From Planctomycetota bacterium (GTDB lineage Bacteria; Planctomycetota; MHYJ01; JACQXL01): a stretch of DNA of 11,878 bases. The stretch is from contig JASEHY010000028.1 of the NCBI GenBank assembly GCA_030018555.1, positions 1 to 11,878 of the forward strand, in the 5' to 3' direction. Both the position numbers and the translations under genes were made by a program. Under the pieces are notes generated by a model. The model saw only the letters and a program-made list of their open reading frames with translations. It made no database searches and was not told the DNA's origin. How positions within the stretch are numbered: the first letter of the stretch is position 1; every line of letters begins with the position of its first letter. This document shows positions 6,020 to 11,878 of this stretch, one piece after another.

Positions 6020-7171
6020 ATGAAAACAATAAACATCTTTATGGTGCTTGTCATTGTTGTTTTAGCAATGGTATTAAGTGCAGACTCTTTGATTGCTCAA
6101 TGGCAGATTAAAACAATTTCGTGTGACCTAAAAAATAAAGAGAAGGGTTTAAGGTGTGAGTCCTGCGATAAAATGCAAAACGGGTTCCAGTGCGCAAAAT
6201 GTGTTCTCTCCGAAAACGACCTCCAGGAAGGAGTAAGGGATGGAGTTAGTATCATAAATGCTCACAAAAAATATTATATCGTAATTGATTTCAACAAGGA
6301 TGGTTTTGTGATAGATGAATGCCCTCGTTGTAAGGGCAGAAATTTTGTTAAGATTGATTACCTCACGTCCGATAAGACCTGCGGTGAGTGCAATAAAAAG
6401 CCGACCAGAGAAATAGAGTTCTGTGTGAAATCGGAATATTATTGCCCAATGCATACTGATTTTAAGACGCTCAAGCCGGGAGTTTGTACCCAGACAATCT
6501 CCGCCGCCTTTGGCGCCGCCTTTGGCGAGCCTCGCCCTGCGGGGCGGGAGCATCGCCCTGCGGGGCGGGAGGAAAAAGACAAAACAAAGAAATGCGGTAA
6601 GCAATTAAATGAACGCAAGATATACGCTTCAATATCTTATGCTTATGAATGTCCCAAATGTCACCCGCAGGGTGACCCTGTGGGTCACCAGCAAGACGAT
6701 AATTCTGGTAAATGCGATGCCTGCGGACAGAATAAGGCAAAAAAGGCGGTCTGTAAGAATTCCGGAACCTTTCCTCATGTAAATCAGGTAGAATGGGAAA
6801 AGAATACAAAAGTTGGACAAGAACCTTCCGTCCCGAAAGCTTTCGGGACAAAAGAAGTTATAGTAAAAGCATACTTGCCTTTATCATCTGACTGTCATCA
6901 GAAGACAGTAGTTTTGTTAAACGGTTTCGTAAAGGAATATAAAGGACAGGTATTTGTTGAATATATAGATTTTAGCACAAAAGAAGGAAATGAACGTGCC
7001 CAAAAAGACTTGGGCAAAGTTTGTGCGGTGCTTATGATTAATGGTAAGAAAACTTACACCATTAAGGATGAGAATGGTGAAGAACGTGAAGTAACCTTTT
7101 CCGGTCCAATAGATAACCAATACACTGCCGATGATATAAGAGCGGTAGTAAAACTATTATTAGGTAAATAG
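6020..7171 (+). CDS. secreted protein with multiple CxxC (zinc-ribbon-like) pairs and a possible thioredoxin-like C-terminal domain
   Basis: I do not recognise this as a named family. The start at 6020 has a strong SD (AAGGAGG, 6004-6010); an upstream GTG at 5906 would read through a hairpin repeat and is rejected. Residues 1-26 form a signal peptide (NIFMVLVIVVLAMVLSADSLIA). CxxC pairs at 46/49, 58/61, 101/104, 121/124, 211/214 and 232/235 suggest two or three zinc ribbons. EYYCPMHTDFKTLKPGVC (139-156) and YECPKCHPQG...GKCDACG resemble the CPMHP...PGKCPKCG heavy-metal-binding motif. Residues 279-383 (VIVKAYLPLSSDC, then VEYIDFSTKEG and VLMINGKKTY) have the strand-helix pattern of a thioredoxin-like domain, with lone Cys292 instead of CxxC. 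Repeats add in-frame peptides at about 160-184, 215-223 and 269-277. It lies between a porin and an ABC permease, so a periplasmic metal or thiol role tied to export is a guess. Confidence 0.8.
   Translation: MKTINIFMVLVIVVLAMVLSADSLIAQWQIKTISCDLKNKEKGLRCESCDKMQNGFQCAKCVLSENDLQEGVRDGVSIINAHKKYYIVIDFNKDGFVIDECPRCKGRNFVKIDYLTSDKTCGECNKKPTREIEFCVKSEYYCPMHTDFKTLKPGVCTQTISAAFGAAFGEPRPAGREHRPAGREEKDKTKKCGKQLNERKIYASISYAYECPKCHPQGDPVGHQQDDNSGKCDACGQNKAKKAVCKNSGTFPHVNQVEWEKNTKVGQEPSVPKAFGTKEVIVKAYLPLSSDCHQKTVVLLNGFVKEYKGQVFVEYIDFSTKEGNERAQKDLGKVCAVLMINGKKTYTIKDENGEEREVTFSGPIDNQYTADDIRAVVKLLLGK
6499..6572. repeat. GC-rich palindromic repeat in frame inside the Cys-rich protein gene
   Basis: It contains GCCGCCTTTGGC units, the 26-bp segment 6525-6550 identical to 80-105, and a second partial copy (ATCGCCCTGCGGGGCGGGAGG, 6552-6572, one base beyond the 20-base core being part of it is not needed for the match). 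It encodes AAFGAAFGEPRPAGREHRPA, an unstructured-looking peptide between two Cys-rich segments. The copy in carB is read from the opposite strand. Confidence 0.85.
6660..6689. repeat. palindrome in frame inside a CxxC loop of the Cys-rich protein
   Basis: GTCACCC (6660-6666) is followed by GGTGACCCtgtGGGTCACC (6671-6689), so two alternative stems are possible. It encodes HPQGDPVGH between CPKC and CDAC, lengthening what would otherwise be a compact zinc-ribbon loop. Confidence 0.75.
6830..6849. repeat. perfect 20-bp palindrome in frame inside the Cys-rich protein gene
   Basis: GTCCCGAAAGCTTTCGGGAC is fully self-complementary and encodes VPKAFGT in the linker before the C-terminal domain. It belongs to a family of TCCCGA...TCGGGA palindromes also seen at 4471-4488, 4503-4520, 5842-5857, 5941-5956 and 11845-11861. 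Confidence 0.85.
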
Positions 7172-7249
7172 AGACTGTTGACAAAGTAGCGGTGCGATTT
7201 ACCCAGCACACTCCACGAACCCTGACGCCCGTACGGGCGGAACGGGTAA
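7171..7249. repeat. junction repeats: MITE end plus CACGAACCC-family unit
   Basis: GAGACTGTTGACAAAGT at 7171-7187 is identical to the terminal repeat of the element at 1589-1719, and its first G is the last base of the preceding stop codon; no matching opposite end follows, so it is a solo end. Then 7201-7228 and 7239-7249 match pieces of the repeat at 4420-4573, enclosing the palindrome GCCCGTACGGGC (7227-7238). The unit ends three bases before the permease ATG. Confidence 0.7.
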
Positions 7250-7252
7250 TTT

Positions 7253-8479
7253 ATGTTTTTAGAATATGCGTTAAAGGAAATAATGAGAAGAAGAAGCAGG
7301 GCATTATTGTCAATACTCGGTATTATGTTTAATATCGCTCTTCTGGTAGGAATATTAGCAGTATCACAGAGTGTAGAAGAGGCTACACTACAGCCAATGA
7401 AATCCGCAGGGGCGGATATGCTTGTACAATTTCACGGTAAACCATGCGCCTTTGACACTATAAAACTTGTAAGGGATTTAAACCCTATGCCAGCGGATGC
7501 CTTGAAGTTAGACACTAATGATGGTGTTAGTGCAATAACAGGTGTTCTGGAATTCCTGGCATTTAAGGAGGGACATCCAACTATCATTACAGGGATAGAC
7601 CCGGATATCACTAATATCGGTCCAATAAAACCAACCCAAAAGAAGGGGGCATGCTGTGAAATAGTTGAAGGAAGATATCTGCAAGGGGCTGATACATATA
7701 CATCTGTGATTGACAAGGAACTTGCAATTCTTGAGGGCTTAAAGATAGGTTCAAAGATTGATATCGGACAAAAAGATTTTGAGGTGGTAGGTATTATGGA
7801 TGTAGGGAAGGCAGCCAGAATATCTGGGGCTCAAGTTTTTATCCCTATTAATACTGCAAAACAGATTGTCAACAGGGGGAATATAATTACGACGATATTT
7901 GTTAAACTGTCAAATAAAGCCGACCCAAAAGTTGTTAAGGAGAAGATAAAAAGTGTAACGGATAAAAATGTCTCAATCACTACAAATGCTGATTTTCTTA
8001 CAACAGTTGCCGGAATGTCTGCTATGACAAAAAATATGGCCGCCGGCGTAACATTAATAGTTATCATCATTGTAACTTTGTTCATTATTAAATCGTCTCT
8101 TGCGACTATTTACGAAAGGAAAAAAGAAATCGGTATAATGAAGGCCGTCGGCTGGCAGGATATGGATGTGGCAAAACTGATAACCATTGAAAACGTTATT
8201 CAGTCGTTGATTGGGGGTATTATCGGATGTTTTACAGGTTATATGATTACCTATTTATATGCAATGAACTCAAAGTTTGCTATCCCCAAAGCGATTACAT
8301 CCTATCCGGCATGTGCATCAACGGCCCTGGCAACTGATTTAACGGTAAATATCGTATTTTCGCCACTTTTAATTCTGATAGGAATGTTGGTAGCAGTGGT
8401 TTTAGGGTTTCTCGCCGGGTATGTAGGAGCAAAAAAGATATCCTCATTACTTCCTGCTGAGGCATTGAGACAACTTTAA
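7253..8479 (+). CDS. ABC transporter permease, FtsX/MacB/LolE type
   Basis: Inner-membrane permease of a type VII ABC system, which uses ATP to drive periplasmic movements or lipoprotein/substrate transfer rather than classical transport. The 408-residue product has the four-helix layout of the family: TM1 about 17-38, a large periplasmic domain (about 40-260, MacB-PCD-like), then TM2 262-284, TM3 312-338 and TM4 366-391. The cytoplasmic coupling motif ERKKEIGIMKAVGW (288-301) and the C-terminal LLPAEALR segment are diagnostic. Adjacent cysteines 134-135 and Cys65 lie in the periplasmic part. There is no adaptor (MacA) fusion or neighbour. The start follows a repeat unit rather than a clear SD. 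The ATPase partner follows after 174 bp. Confidence 0.92.
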   Translation: MFLEYALKEIMRRRSRALLSILGIMFNIALLVGILAVSQSVEEATLQPMKSAGADMLVQFHGKPCAFDTIKLVRDLNPMPADALKLDTNDGVSAITGVLEFLAFKEGHPTIITGIDPDITNIGPIKPTQKKGACCEIVEGRYLQGADTYTSVIDKELAILEGLKIGSKIDIGQKDFEVVGIMDVGKAARISGAQVFIPINTAKQIVNRGNIITTIFVKLSNKADPKVVKEKIKSVTDKNVSITTNADFLTTVAGMSAMTKNMAAGVTLIVIIIVTLFIIKSSLATIYERKKEIGIMKAVGWQDMDVAKLITIENVIQSLIGGIIGCFTGYMITYLYAMNSKFAIPKAITSYPACASTALATDLTVNIVFSPLLILIGMLVAVVLGFLAGYVGAKKISSLLPAEALRQL

Positions 8480-8635
8480 CCCCGATTATTCATAAATCTC
8501 TGCGCGGTCGCGCAGAGTGTTAAATTTTCCGCCAGAGGCGGATCTGCCTCAGGCATGAAAGGTAATCGGGATAACCCGCCGTAATGGCGCCGTTGGCGCC
8601 ATAACGGTCATGGCGCTAATAGCGCCATTCGGGTT
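8480..8635. repeat. nested palindromes between permease and ATPase genes
   Basis: An outer pair CCCGATTA (8481-8488) / TAATCGGG (8563-8570) encloses CTCTGCGCGgtCGCGCAGAG (8498-8517) and GCCAGAGGC...GCCTCAGGC (8531-8554), the latter sharing its arms with the repeat inside carA. A second pair AACCCG (8573-8578) / CGGGTT (8630-8635) encloses two adjacent hairpins ATGGCGCCgttGGCGCCAT (8584-8602) and ATGGCGCTaatAGCGCCAT (8610-8628). It looks like repeats inserted into repeats. The last stem ends five bases before the SD of the ATPase gene. Confidence 0.85.
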
Positions 8636-8653
8636 AAACGAAAGGACGAAAAC

Positions 8654-9346
8654 TTGATAGAAATTCATAATATTAAGAAAGAGTACAATAGAGGCACCAC
8701 AAAAGTTGAAGCATTAAAAGGGGTAAGTTTTTCTATTGAAGATGGCGACATGGTTGCTTTAATGGGCGCATCCGGCTGTGGAAAATCCACTCTTTTAAGT
8801 TTAATCGGAGGGCTTGATAAATCCACCTCCGGCTCCATAATCATTGATAAAGAAAATATTTCAGAATTAGATGCACGAAAACTTGCAGGGTTCAGACGGG
8901 CTAAAGCAGGATTCGTATTTCAGCAATTTCATCTTATTCCGACGCTTTCTGTTGTTGAAAATGTAATGTTACCATTGCTTCCGATAAAAATGAAAAAAGC
9001 CGAATGCTACAGGATCGCTATGGAAGTCATTGAGAAAGTTGGCTTACAGACAAGAGAGAAACACTTACCGGGAGAATTGAGTGGAGGCGAACAGCAAAGG
9101 GTTGCTATTGCCAGAGCACTCGTTAACAAACCCGGAATAATTTTGGCAGACGAACCAACCGGGGATTTGGATTCAAAGACGGGTGCAAATATACTGCATT
9201 TACTTGCAGATTTAAATAAGAAGGAAAAAAGAACAATCATTATTGCAACACACGATAACAAGATTGGCGAAATAGCGAAGCGTAAAGTTGTATTAGAAGA
9301 TGGTGCGGTAGTTTCCGATACAAGGAGGGAAGAACTACGAGACTAA
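8654..9346 (+). CDS. ABC transporter ATP-binding protein, LolD/MacB type
   Basis: Cytoplasmic ATPase partner of the permease just upstream. At 230 residues it is of normal LolD/FtsE length. Walker A GASGCGKST (38-46), Q-loop FQQFHLIPTLSVVENVMLP (Gln90 or Gln91), signature LSGGEQQRVAIARAL (142-156), Walker B IILADEPTGDLDS (162-174) and switch His200 are all present. FQQFHLIPTLSVVENV and ADEPTGDLDS are characteristic of the MacB/LolD/FtsE subfamily. The start codon is TTG at 8654, chosen because AAAGGA (8641-8646) lies eight bases before it and the product begins MIEIHNIKKEY as in homologues. Nothing looks truncated. The cargo is not evident. Confidence 0.94.
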   Translation: MIEIHNIKKEYNRGTTKVEALKGVSFSIEDGDMVALMGASGCGKSTLLSLIGGLDKSTSGSIIIDKENISELDARKLAGFRRAKAGFVFQQFHLIPTLSVVENVMLPLLPIKMKKAECYRIAMEVIEKVGLQTREKHLPGELSGGEQQRVAIARALVNKPGIILADEPTGDLDSKTGANILHLLADLNKKEKRTIIIATHDNKIGEIAKRKVVLEDGAVVSDTRREELRD

Positions 9347-9350
9347 TGAA

Positions 9351-9416
9351 CCCCGTTAGAAGTAATGGCGCCTTTGGCTCCATGCTCACGCCTTTGGCGG
9401 GGGACTTCTAACGGGG
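9351..9416. repeat. hairpin with 13-bp perfect arms between the ATPase and FHA genes
   Basis: CCCCGTTAGAAGT (9351-9363) and its exact complement (9404-9416) enclose ATGGCGCCtttGGCTCCAT (9365-9383 region) and a GCCTTTGGCGG unit. It lies four bases after the stop of the ATPase gene. There is no U-tract after it, so it is not a canonical terminator, though it could slow transcription or protect a 3' end. Confidence 0.8.
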
Positions 9417-9443
9417 TGAAGGAAAAAGAGTCAAGGAAAATCT

Positions 9444-10199
9444 ATGGCATATTTAATTATAGAAACAGATGAAACAGGCAAGAAGAGTTATACTTTTCCT
9501 TTAAGCGACGAGACTATCATCGGAAGAGAAAAAGGTTGTAATCTTCGTATTGCCGATTCCAATGCTTCCAGACGGCATGTCAGGATAACTAAAGAGCCAG
9601 ATGGTTCTTATTTATTGGTTGACTTAGGAAGCAGGAACGGCGCGATTGTGAATGGGATAAGGGTTTCCAGACGCAAATTAGTTGACAATGACCGTATTCT
9701 GATAGGTAGAACTACTCTTATATACAGAGGGTCAGGCCTTCCTCCGGCTCAGGCAGATATGCCTGTCCCATCGCAAACGGCAGAGGTCGGAGAGGATAAG
9801 GCGGTGCCGTCATCCACCGATGCCGCATCAGCACTACCAAAGGCAACCTCTGCGCCTGCTCAAGCAGCTCTTCCTGCTCCTGCTCCGCCTGAGGTGGATA
9901 AAGAGCCTGAGCCATTTAAACTCAGTAGCGACAATATTAAAAAGGCAATTCAAGAATTGGATAAAGCCAAAACATCAGACAGAAAGATGGCTGGTACCCG
10001 ACCAAAACCTGTAGCATCTCAAGAACCATTAGTGCCAACAGGACCTTCTCTGAAATCAAGAATCCTTGTTTTTATAACTCTGGTCATATTTTTTATAGCC
10101 ATTCTAATCGGAGGTAAATGGCTCGGAGAAAAAGTTATGTCGCAGATGACAAAATCATATCAGAATAAGAAAATCCCCTCAACCACTCTCCCTAAATAG
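9444..10199 (+). CDS. FHA-domain protein with a C-terminal membrane anchor
   Basis: FHA domains bind phosphothreonine peptides. The 251-residue product has an N-terminal FHA domain (about 15-97) with the conserved residues visible: GRE (27-29), SRRH (42-45), SRNGAIVNG (63-71). A Pro/Ala/Ser/Thr-rich linker (about 98-150), a charged segment (about 150-200) and one hydrophobic helix (207-224, ILVFITLVIFFIAILIGG) follow, then about 27 residues rich in Lys and Thr. There is no N-terminal signal peptide, so the FHA domain should face the cytoplasm with a short tail outside. The start has AAGGA (9433-9437). No Ser/Thr kinase is in the window. The next gene, an L,D-transpeptidase, is 79 bp away in the same direction, which suggests envelope-linked signalling, but that is inference. 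Confidence 0.88.
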   Translation: MAYLIIETDETGKKSYTFPLSDETIIGREKGCNLRIADSNASRRHVRITKEPDGSYLLVDLGSRNGAIVNGIRVSRRKLVDNDRILIGRTTLIYRGSGLPPAQADMPVPSQTAEVGEDKAVPSSTDAASALPKATSAPAQAALPAPAPPEVDKEPEPFKLSSDNIKKAIQELDKAKTSDRKMAGTRPKPVASQEPLVPTGPSLKSRILVFITLVIFFIAILIGGKWLGEKVMSQMTKSYQNKKIPSTTLPK

Positions 10200-10221
10200 C
10201 CGATAATATATTGATTTGCTA

Positions 10222-10256
10222 TTGGCTATTCGCCAGTAGCCAAAAATAATAGCCAA
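10222..10256. repeat. alternative stems upstream of the L,D-transpeptidase gene
   Basis: TTGGCTA (10222-10228) can pair with TAGCCAA at 10237-10243 or, extended to TTGGCTAT, with ATAGCCAA at 10249-10256. The two are mutually exclusive. The region ends seven bases before the SD. It is less GC-rich than the other repeats in the window, so it may be unrelated to them. Confidence 0.5.
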
Positions 10257-10278
10257 CTTAATCAGGAGGGAGTTTAGT

Positions 10279-11478
10279 ATGAAAAAATTGTTGTTTCTGA
10301 TAGTACTTGTTGTTGCAGGTTATCTTGTTTATAATCATTATTGGAAGCCATCACAAAAGCCGACTGAGACCTCCGGGCAACCGACTCCTGTCGGGACGGC
10401 GCCACAGGCACCATCTGAAAAACCCAGCGGAATCACCCTTTATGAACAAGGCAAATATAAAGAGGCAATTCCCAGACTGGAGGAAGAAATTAAAGAAAAC
10501 CCTTCTGAAACAGATAGATTCCTCAGTTATATCGGCTGGAGTTATGAAAAACTGGATAAACCTGATAAGGCACTTAAAATCTGGGAGAGATTGTTAAAGG
10601 AGTATCCGACCAGTATCTACTCTGGAGATGCACATTATCAGGTAGGAAGACGTAGCAAGAAACGGGAGGAAAAATTACAGCATCTGGAGACGGCGATTGT
10701 TAAGTTTCCTGAAAGCCAGGGCGCCCGTGAAGCCGGGATGTATTTGGGCGAATATTATCTCTCACTCAAAGACGAGGTCAATAAAGAGTATAAAGCACGC
10801 AATGCCTTTTCTCTTGCTCTTAAAAGCAATCTCCCACAGGAAAAAATCACTGAAATTAAGGGTCGCCTGACGGACTTAAATAAAAAGTTGGTCTTCTCCT
10901 CTTTTCGCACCCCGGATAGCACCATCTATACGGTCAAGATAGGCGATAATCTTACCAGTATCAGCAGAAAGTTTAAGGTTGAAGCAGGTGGCGATATTGC
11001 TCCGGGCCATATCAGACGCATTAATAATCTTAAATCAGCCACTATTTTCCCAGACGATAAATTGAAAATCCTTACTGGAGAAATCTGGGCTAAGGTGAAT
11101 AAGACTAATATTACTCTTACGCTCTACATAAATAATGATTTTATAAAGGAATACCCTGTAAGTATCGGCGACCCTAATAAGAATATGGATACGTCAGCAG
11201 GTACCTTCACCATCGGCAGTAAAGTTGTTCACCCGACATGGTACAAGAAAACAGAGGATGGCCGTAAAGAAGAGGTGCCTTATGGAGACAAACGCAATGT
11301 ATTAGGAACGAGATGGATGGGATTTAAGGAAAGTCCTGAACTGGGTATTCACGGAACTACTAACCCAGAAAGCATAGGGAAAAAGATTTCTAATGGTTGT
11401 ATCAGGATGTATAATAATGATGTAGAAGAGGTCTACGACCTTATCTCAGAAAATACAAGGGTAGTTATTGAGGAATAG
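10279..11478 (+). CDS. L,D-transpeptidase (YkuD) with TPR-like and LysM domains
   Basis: An envelope enzyme that forms 3-3 crosslinks in peptidoglycan or attaches proteins to it. The start has a strong SD (AGGAGGG, 10264-10270). Of 399 residues, 4-20 form a membrane anchor or uncleaved signal, 24-50 a Pro/Thr/Ser-rich linker, and about 50-200 TPR-like helices (LYEQGKYKEAIPRLEEEIKE, then SYIGWSYEKLDKPDKALKIW). A LysM domain spans 216-265 (YTVKIGDNLTSISRKFKV, ending DKLKIL) and the YkuD domain about 270-398, with the catalytic motif HGT (His358), SNGCIRM (Cys374, Arg376). All active-site residues are present. LysM directly before YkuD is a common arrangement and positions the enzyme on glycan strands; the TPR region may recruit a partner, perhaps the FHA protein encoded upstream. 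Confidence 0.94.
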   Translation: MKKLLFLIVLVVAGYLVYNHYWKPSQKPTETSGQPTPVGTAPQAPSEKPSGITLYEQGKYKEAIPRLEEEIKENPSETDRFLSYIGWSYEKLDKPDKALKIWERLLKEYPTSIYSGDAHYQVGRRSKKREEKLQHLETAIVKFPESQGAREAGMYLGEYYLSLKDEVNKEYKARNAFSLALKSNLPQEKITEIKGRLTDLNKKLVFSSFRTPDSTIYTVKIGDNLTSISRKFKVEAGGDIAPGHIRRINNLKSATIFPDDKLKILTGEIWAKVNKTNITLTLYINNDFIKEYPVSIGDPNKNMDTSAGTFTIGSKVVHPTWYKKTEDGRKEEVPYGDKRNVLGTRWMGFKESPELGIHGTTNPESIGKKISNGCIRMYNNDVEEVYDLISENTRVVIEE

Positions 11479-11498
11479 CCATAGATTACACAGATTAA

Positions 11499-11878
11499 AT
11501 GATTTGCATATCGCTAAGCGGGCAGAAAATGGAGAGTTTGCTAAAGAACCTCATCTCTGCCTCACAAATGTCCACCCCTCCCCCCTACCTTGAGGTAAGG
11601 GCAGATACCATCACTGATTTTTCTCTATCTAAACTCCTTCAGAATAAAATCAATCCCACTATCTTCACCTGCTATTCCAGAATTAATGGCGGTTGCTTTC
11701 GTGGGACTGAAAAAGAACGTTTGGGGCTTCTATCATCAGCCATCCGCTCGGGTCGGTTTGAATATGTAACTATTGATATCCCTGTTTCCTTCCCGCCTGT
11801 CCCTCGCGGGATGGTGGCTACCAAGGCGGGTCTCCCCGTCCCGACCCCGATAAAATCGGGGCGGGGTCGGGGTGCCTC
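11499..11878 (+). CDS. aroD: 3-dehydroquinate dehydratase, type I, N-terminal part (runs off the right edge)
   Basis: Type I dehydroquinase converts 3-dehydroquinate to 3-dehydroshikimate in the shikimate pathway through a Schiff-base lysine, which lies beyond the window. The product begins MICISLSGQKMESLLKNLI, the usual start, followed by LEVRAD (31-36, matching the substrate-binding ELRxD motif), PTIFTCYSRINGGCFRGTEK (53-72, the FT-R--EGG region) and RFEYVTIDI (86-94, the YVDIEL strand). ATG 11499 is chosen over ATG 11529 because the N-terminal strand needs it and a stop lies immediately upstream. No SD is present. It follows the transpeptidase gene after 20 bp. After residue about 96 the sequence turns into repeat-encoded PPVPRGMVATKAGLPVPTPI with no family resemblance, still open at the edge. 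It may resume AroD later, or may be a disrupted or fused gene. Confidence 0.8.
   Translation, partial: MICISLSGQKMESLLKNLISASQMSTPPPYLEVRADTITDFSLSKLLQNKINPTIFTCYSRINGGCFRGTEKERLGLLSSAIRSGRFEYVTIDIPVSFPPVPRGMVATKAGLPVPTPIKSGRGRGA
11792..11878. repeat. composite palindromic repeat in frame inside aroD
   Basis: The unit 11799-11824 matches 3157-3182 with one mismatch and is enclosed by arms CCCGCC (11792-11797) and GGCGGG (11825-11830). Then comes CCCCGATAAAATCGGGG (11845-11861) within longer GC-rich arms (CCGACCCC...GGGGTCGG). It runs to the window edge, so its right end is unseen. All of it is open in the aroD frame. Confidence 0.8.

Noticed and set aside
6020..7171. Cys-rich protein as a cytochrome or ferredoxin
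   Set aside because: There is no CxxCH haem motif, and the Cys spacing does not fit 2[4Fe-4S] ferredoxins; paired CxxC with intervening loops fits zinc ribbons better.
7253..9346. Permease and ATPase genes as ftsX and ftsE
   Set aside because: The permease has a large periplasmic domain between TM1 and TM2 and an ERKKEIGIMKAVGW motif typical of MacB/LolE-like permeases, and it precedes the ATPase gene, so cell-division FtsEX is less likely.
1..11878. CRISPR array
   Set aside because: The repeats are palindromic, of several families and irregularly spaced; there is no array of constant repeats with unique spacers and no cas gene.

Overview
The window looks like a chromosomal piece of a Gram-negative (outer-membrane) bacterium: it encodes an OprO/OprP-like porin, a lipoprotein-release/MacB-type ABC pair and an L,D-transpeptidase. 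Protein-coding DNA is moderately AT-rich, while very GC-rich palindromic repeats are scattered through it. Lineages with this kind of gene content and repeat load (Planctomycetota, Omnitrophota and similar environmental phyla) come to mind, but no marker here settles the taxonomy.

Minus-strand half (1-4213). carB (N-terminal 525 residues, running off the left edge) and carA, in the order carA-carB by transcription, encode the two subunits of carbamoyl-phosphate synthase. A 131-bp MITE-like element with perfect 17-bp terminal inverted repeats separates them. Upstream lies a 308-bp repeat-filled spacer, then an ABC-2-type (CcmA/NatA-like) ATPase gene with its own SD and promoter candidate; its permease is not in the window.

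A divergent, repeat-filled region (4214-4603) separates this from the plus-strand half: porin, a secreted protein with many CxxC pairs and a possible thioredoxin-like C-terminal domain, FtsX/MacB-type permease, its ATPase, a tail-anchored FHA protein, a TPR-LysM-YkuD L,D-transpeptidase, and the start of aroD (type I 3-dehydroquinate dehydratase), which runs off the right edge. All point the same way with gaps of 20-216 bp (216 bp from the porin stop to the next start), so most may be cotranscribed. Nearly every junction carries a hairpin.

The most unusual property is the repeat load. Several families of short palindromes sit between genes and also inside genes, in frame: carB, carA (two places), the first codons of the ABC ATPase gene, probably the porin signal peptide, the Cys-rich protein (three places) and aroD. 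Housekeeping enzymes thereby carry extra Pro/Gly/Arg/Ala-rich peptides at places where family members have short loops, resembling in principle the Rickettsia palindromic elements. The second notable signal is a run of ten G in the porin gene, where a one-base change either way gives a stop within eight codons after the tract begins to shift frame: a strong candidate for phase variation (or a sequencing artefact). No tRNA, rRNA, CRISPR array, transposase gene or origin was seen.
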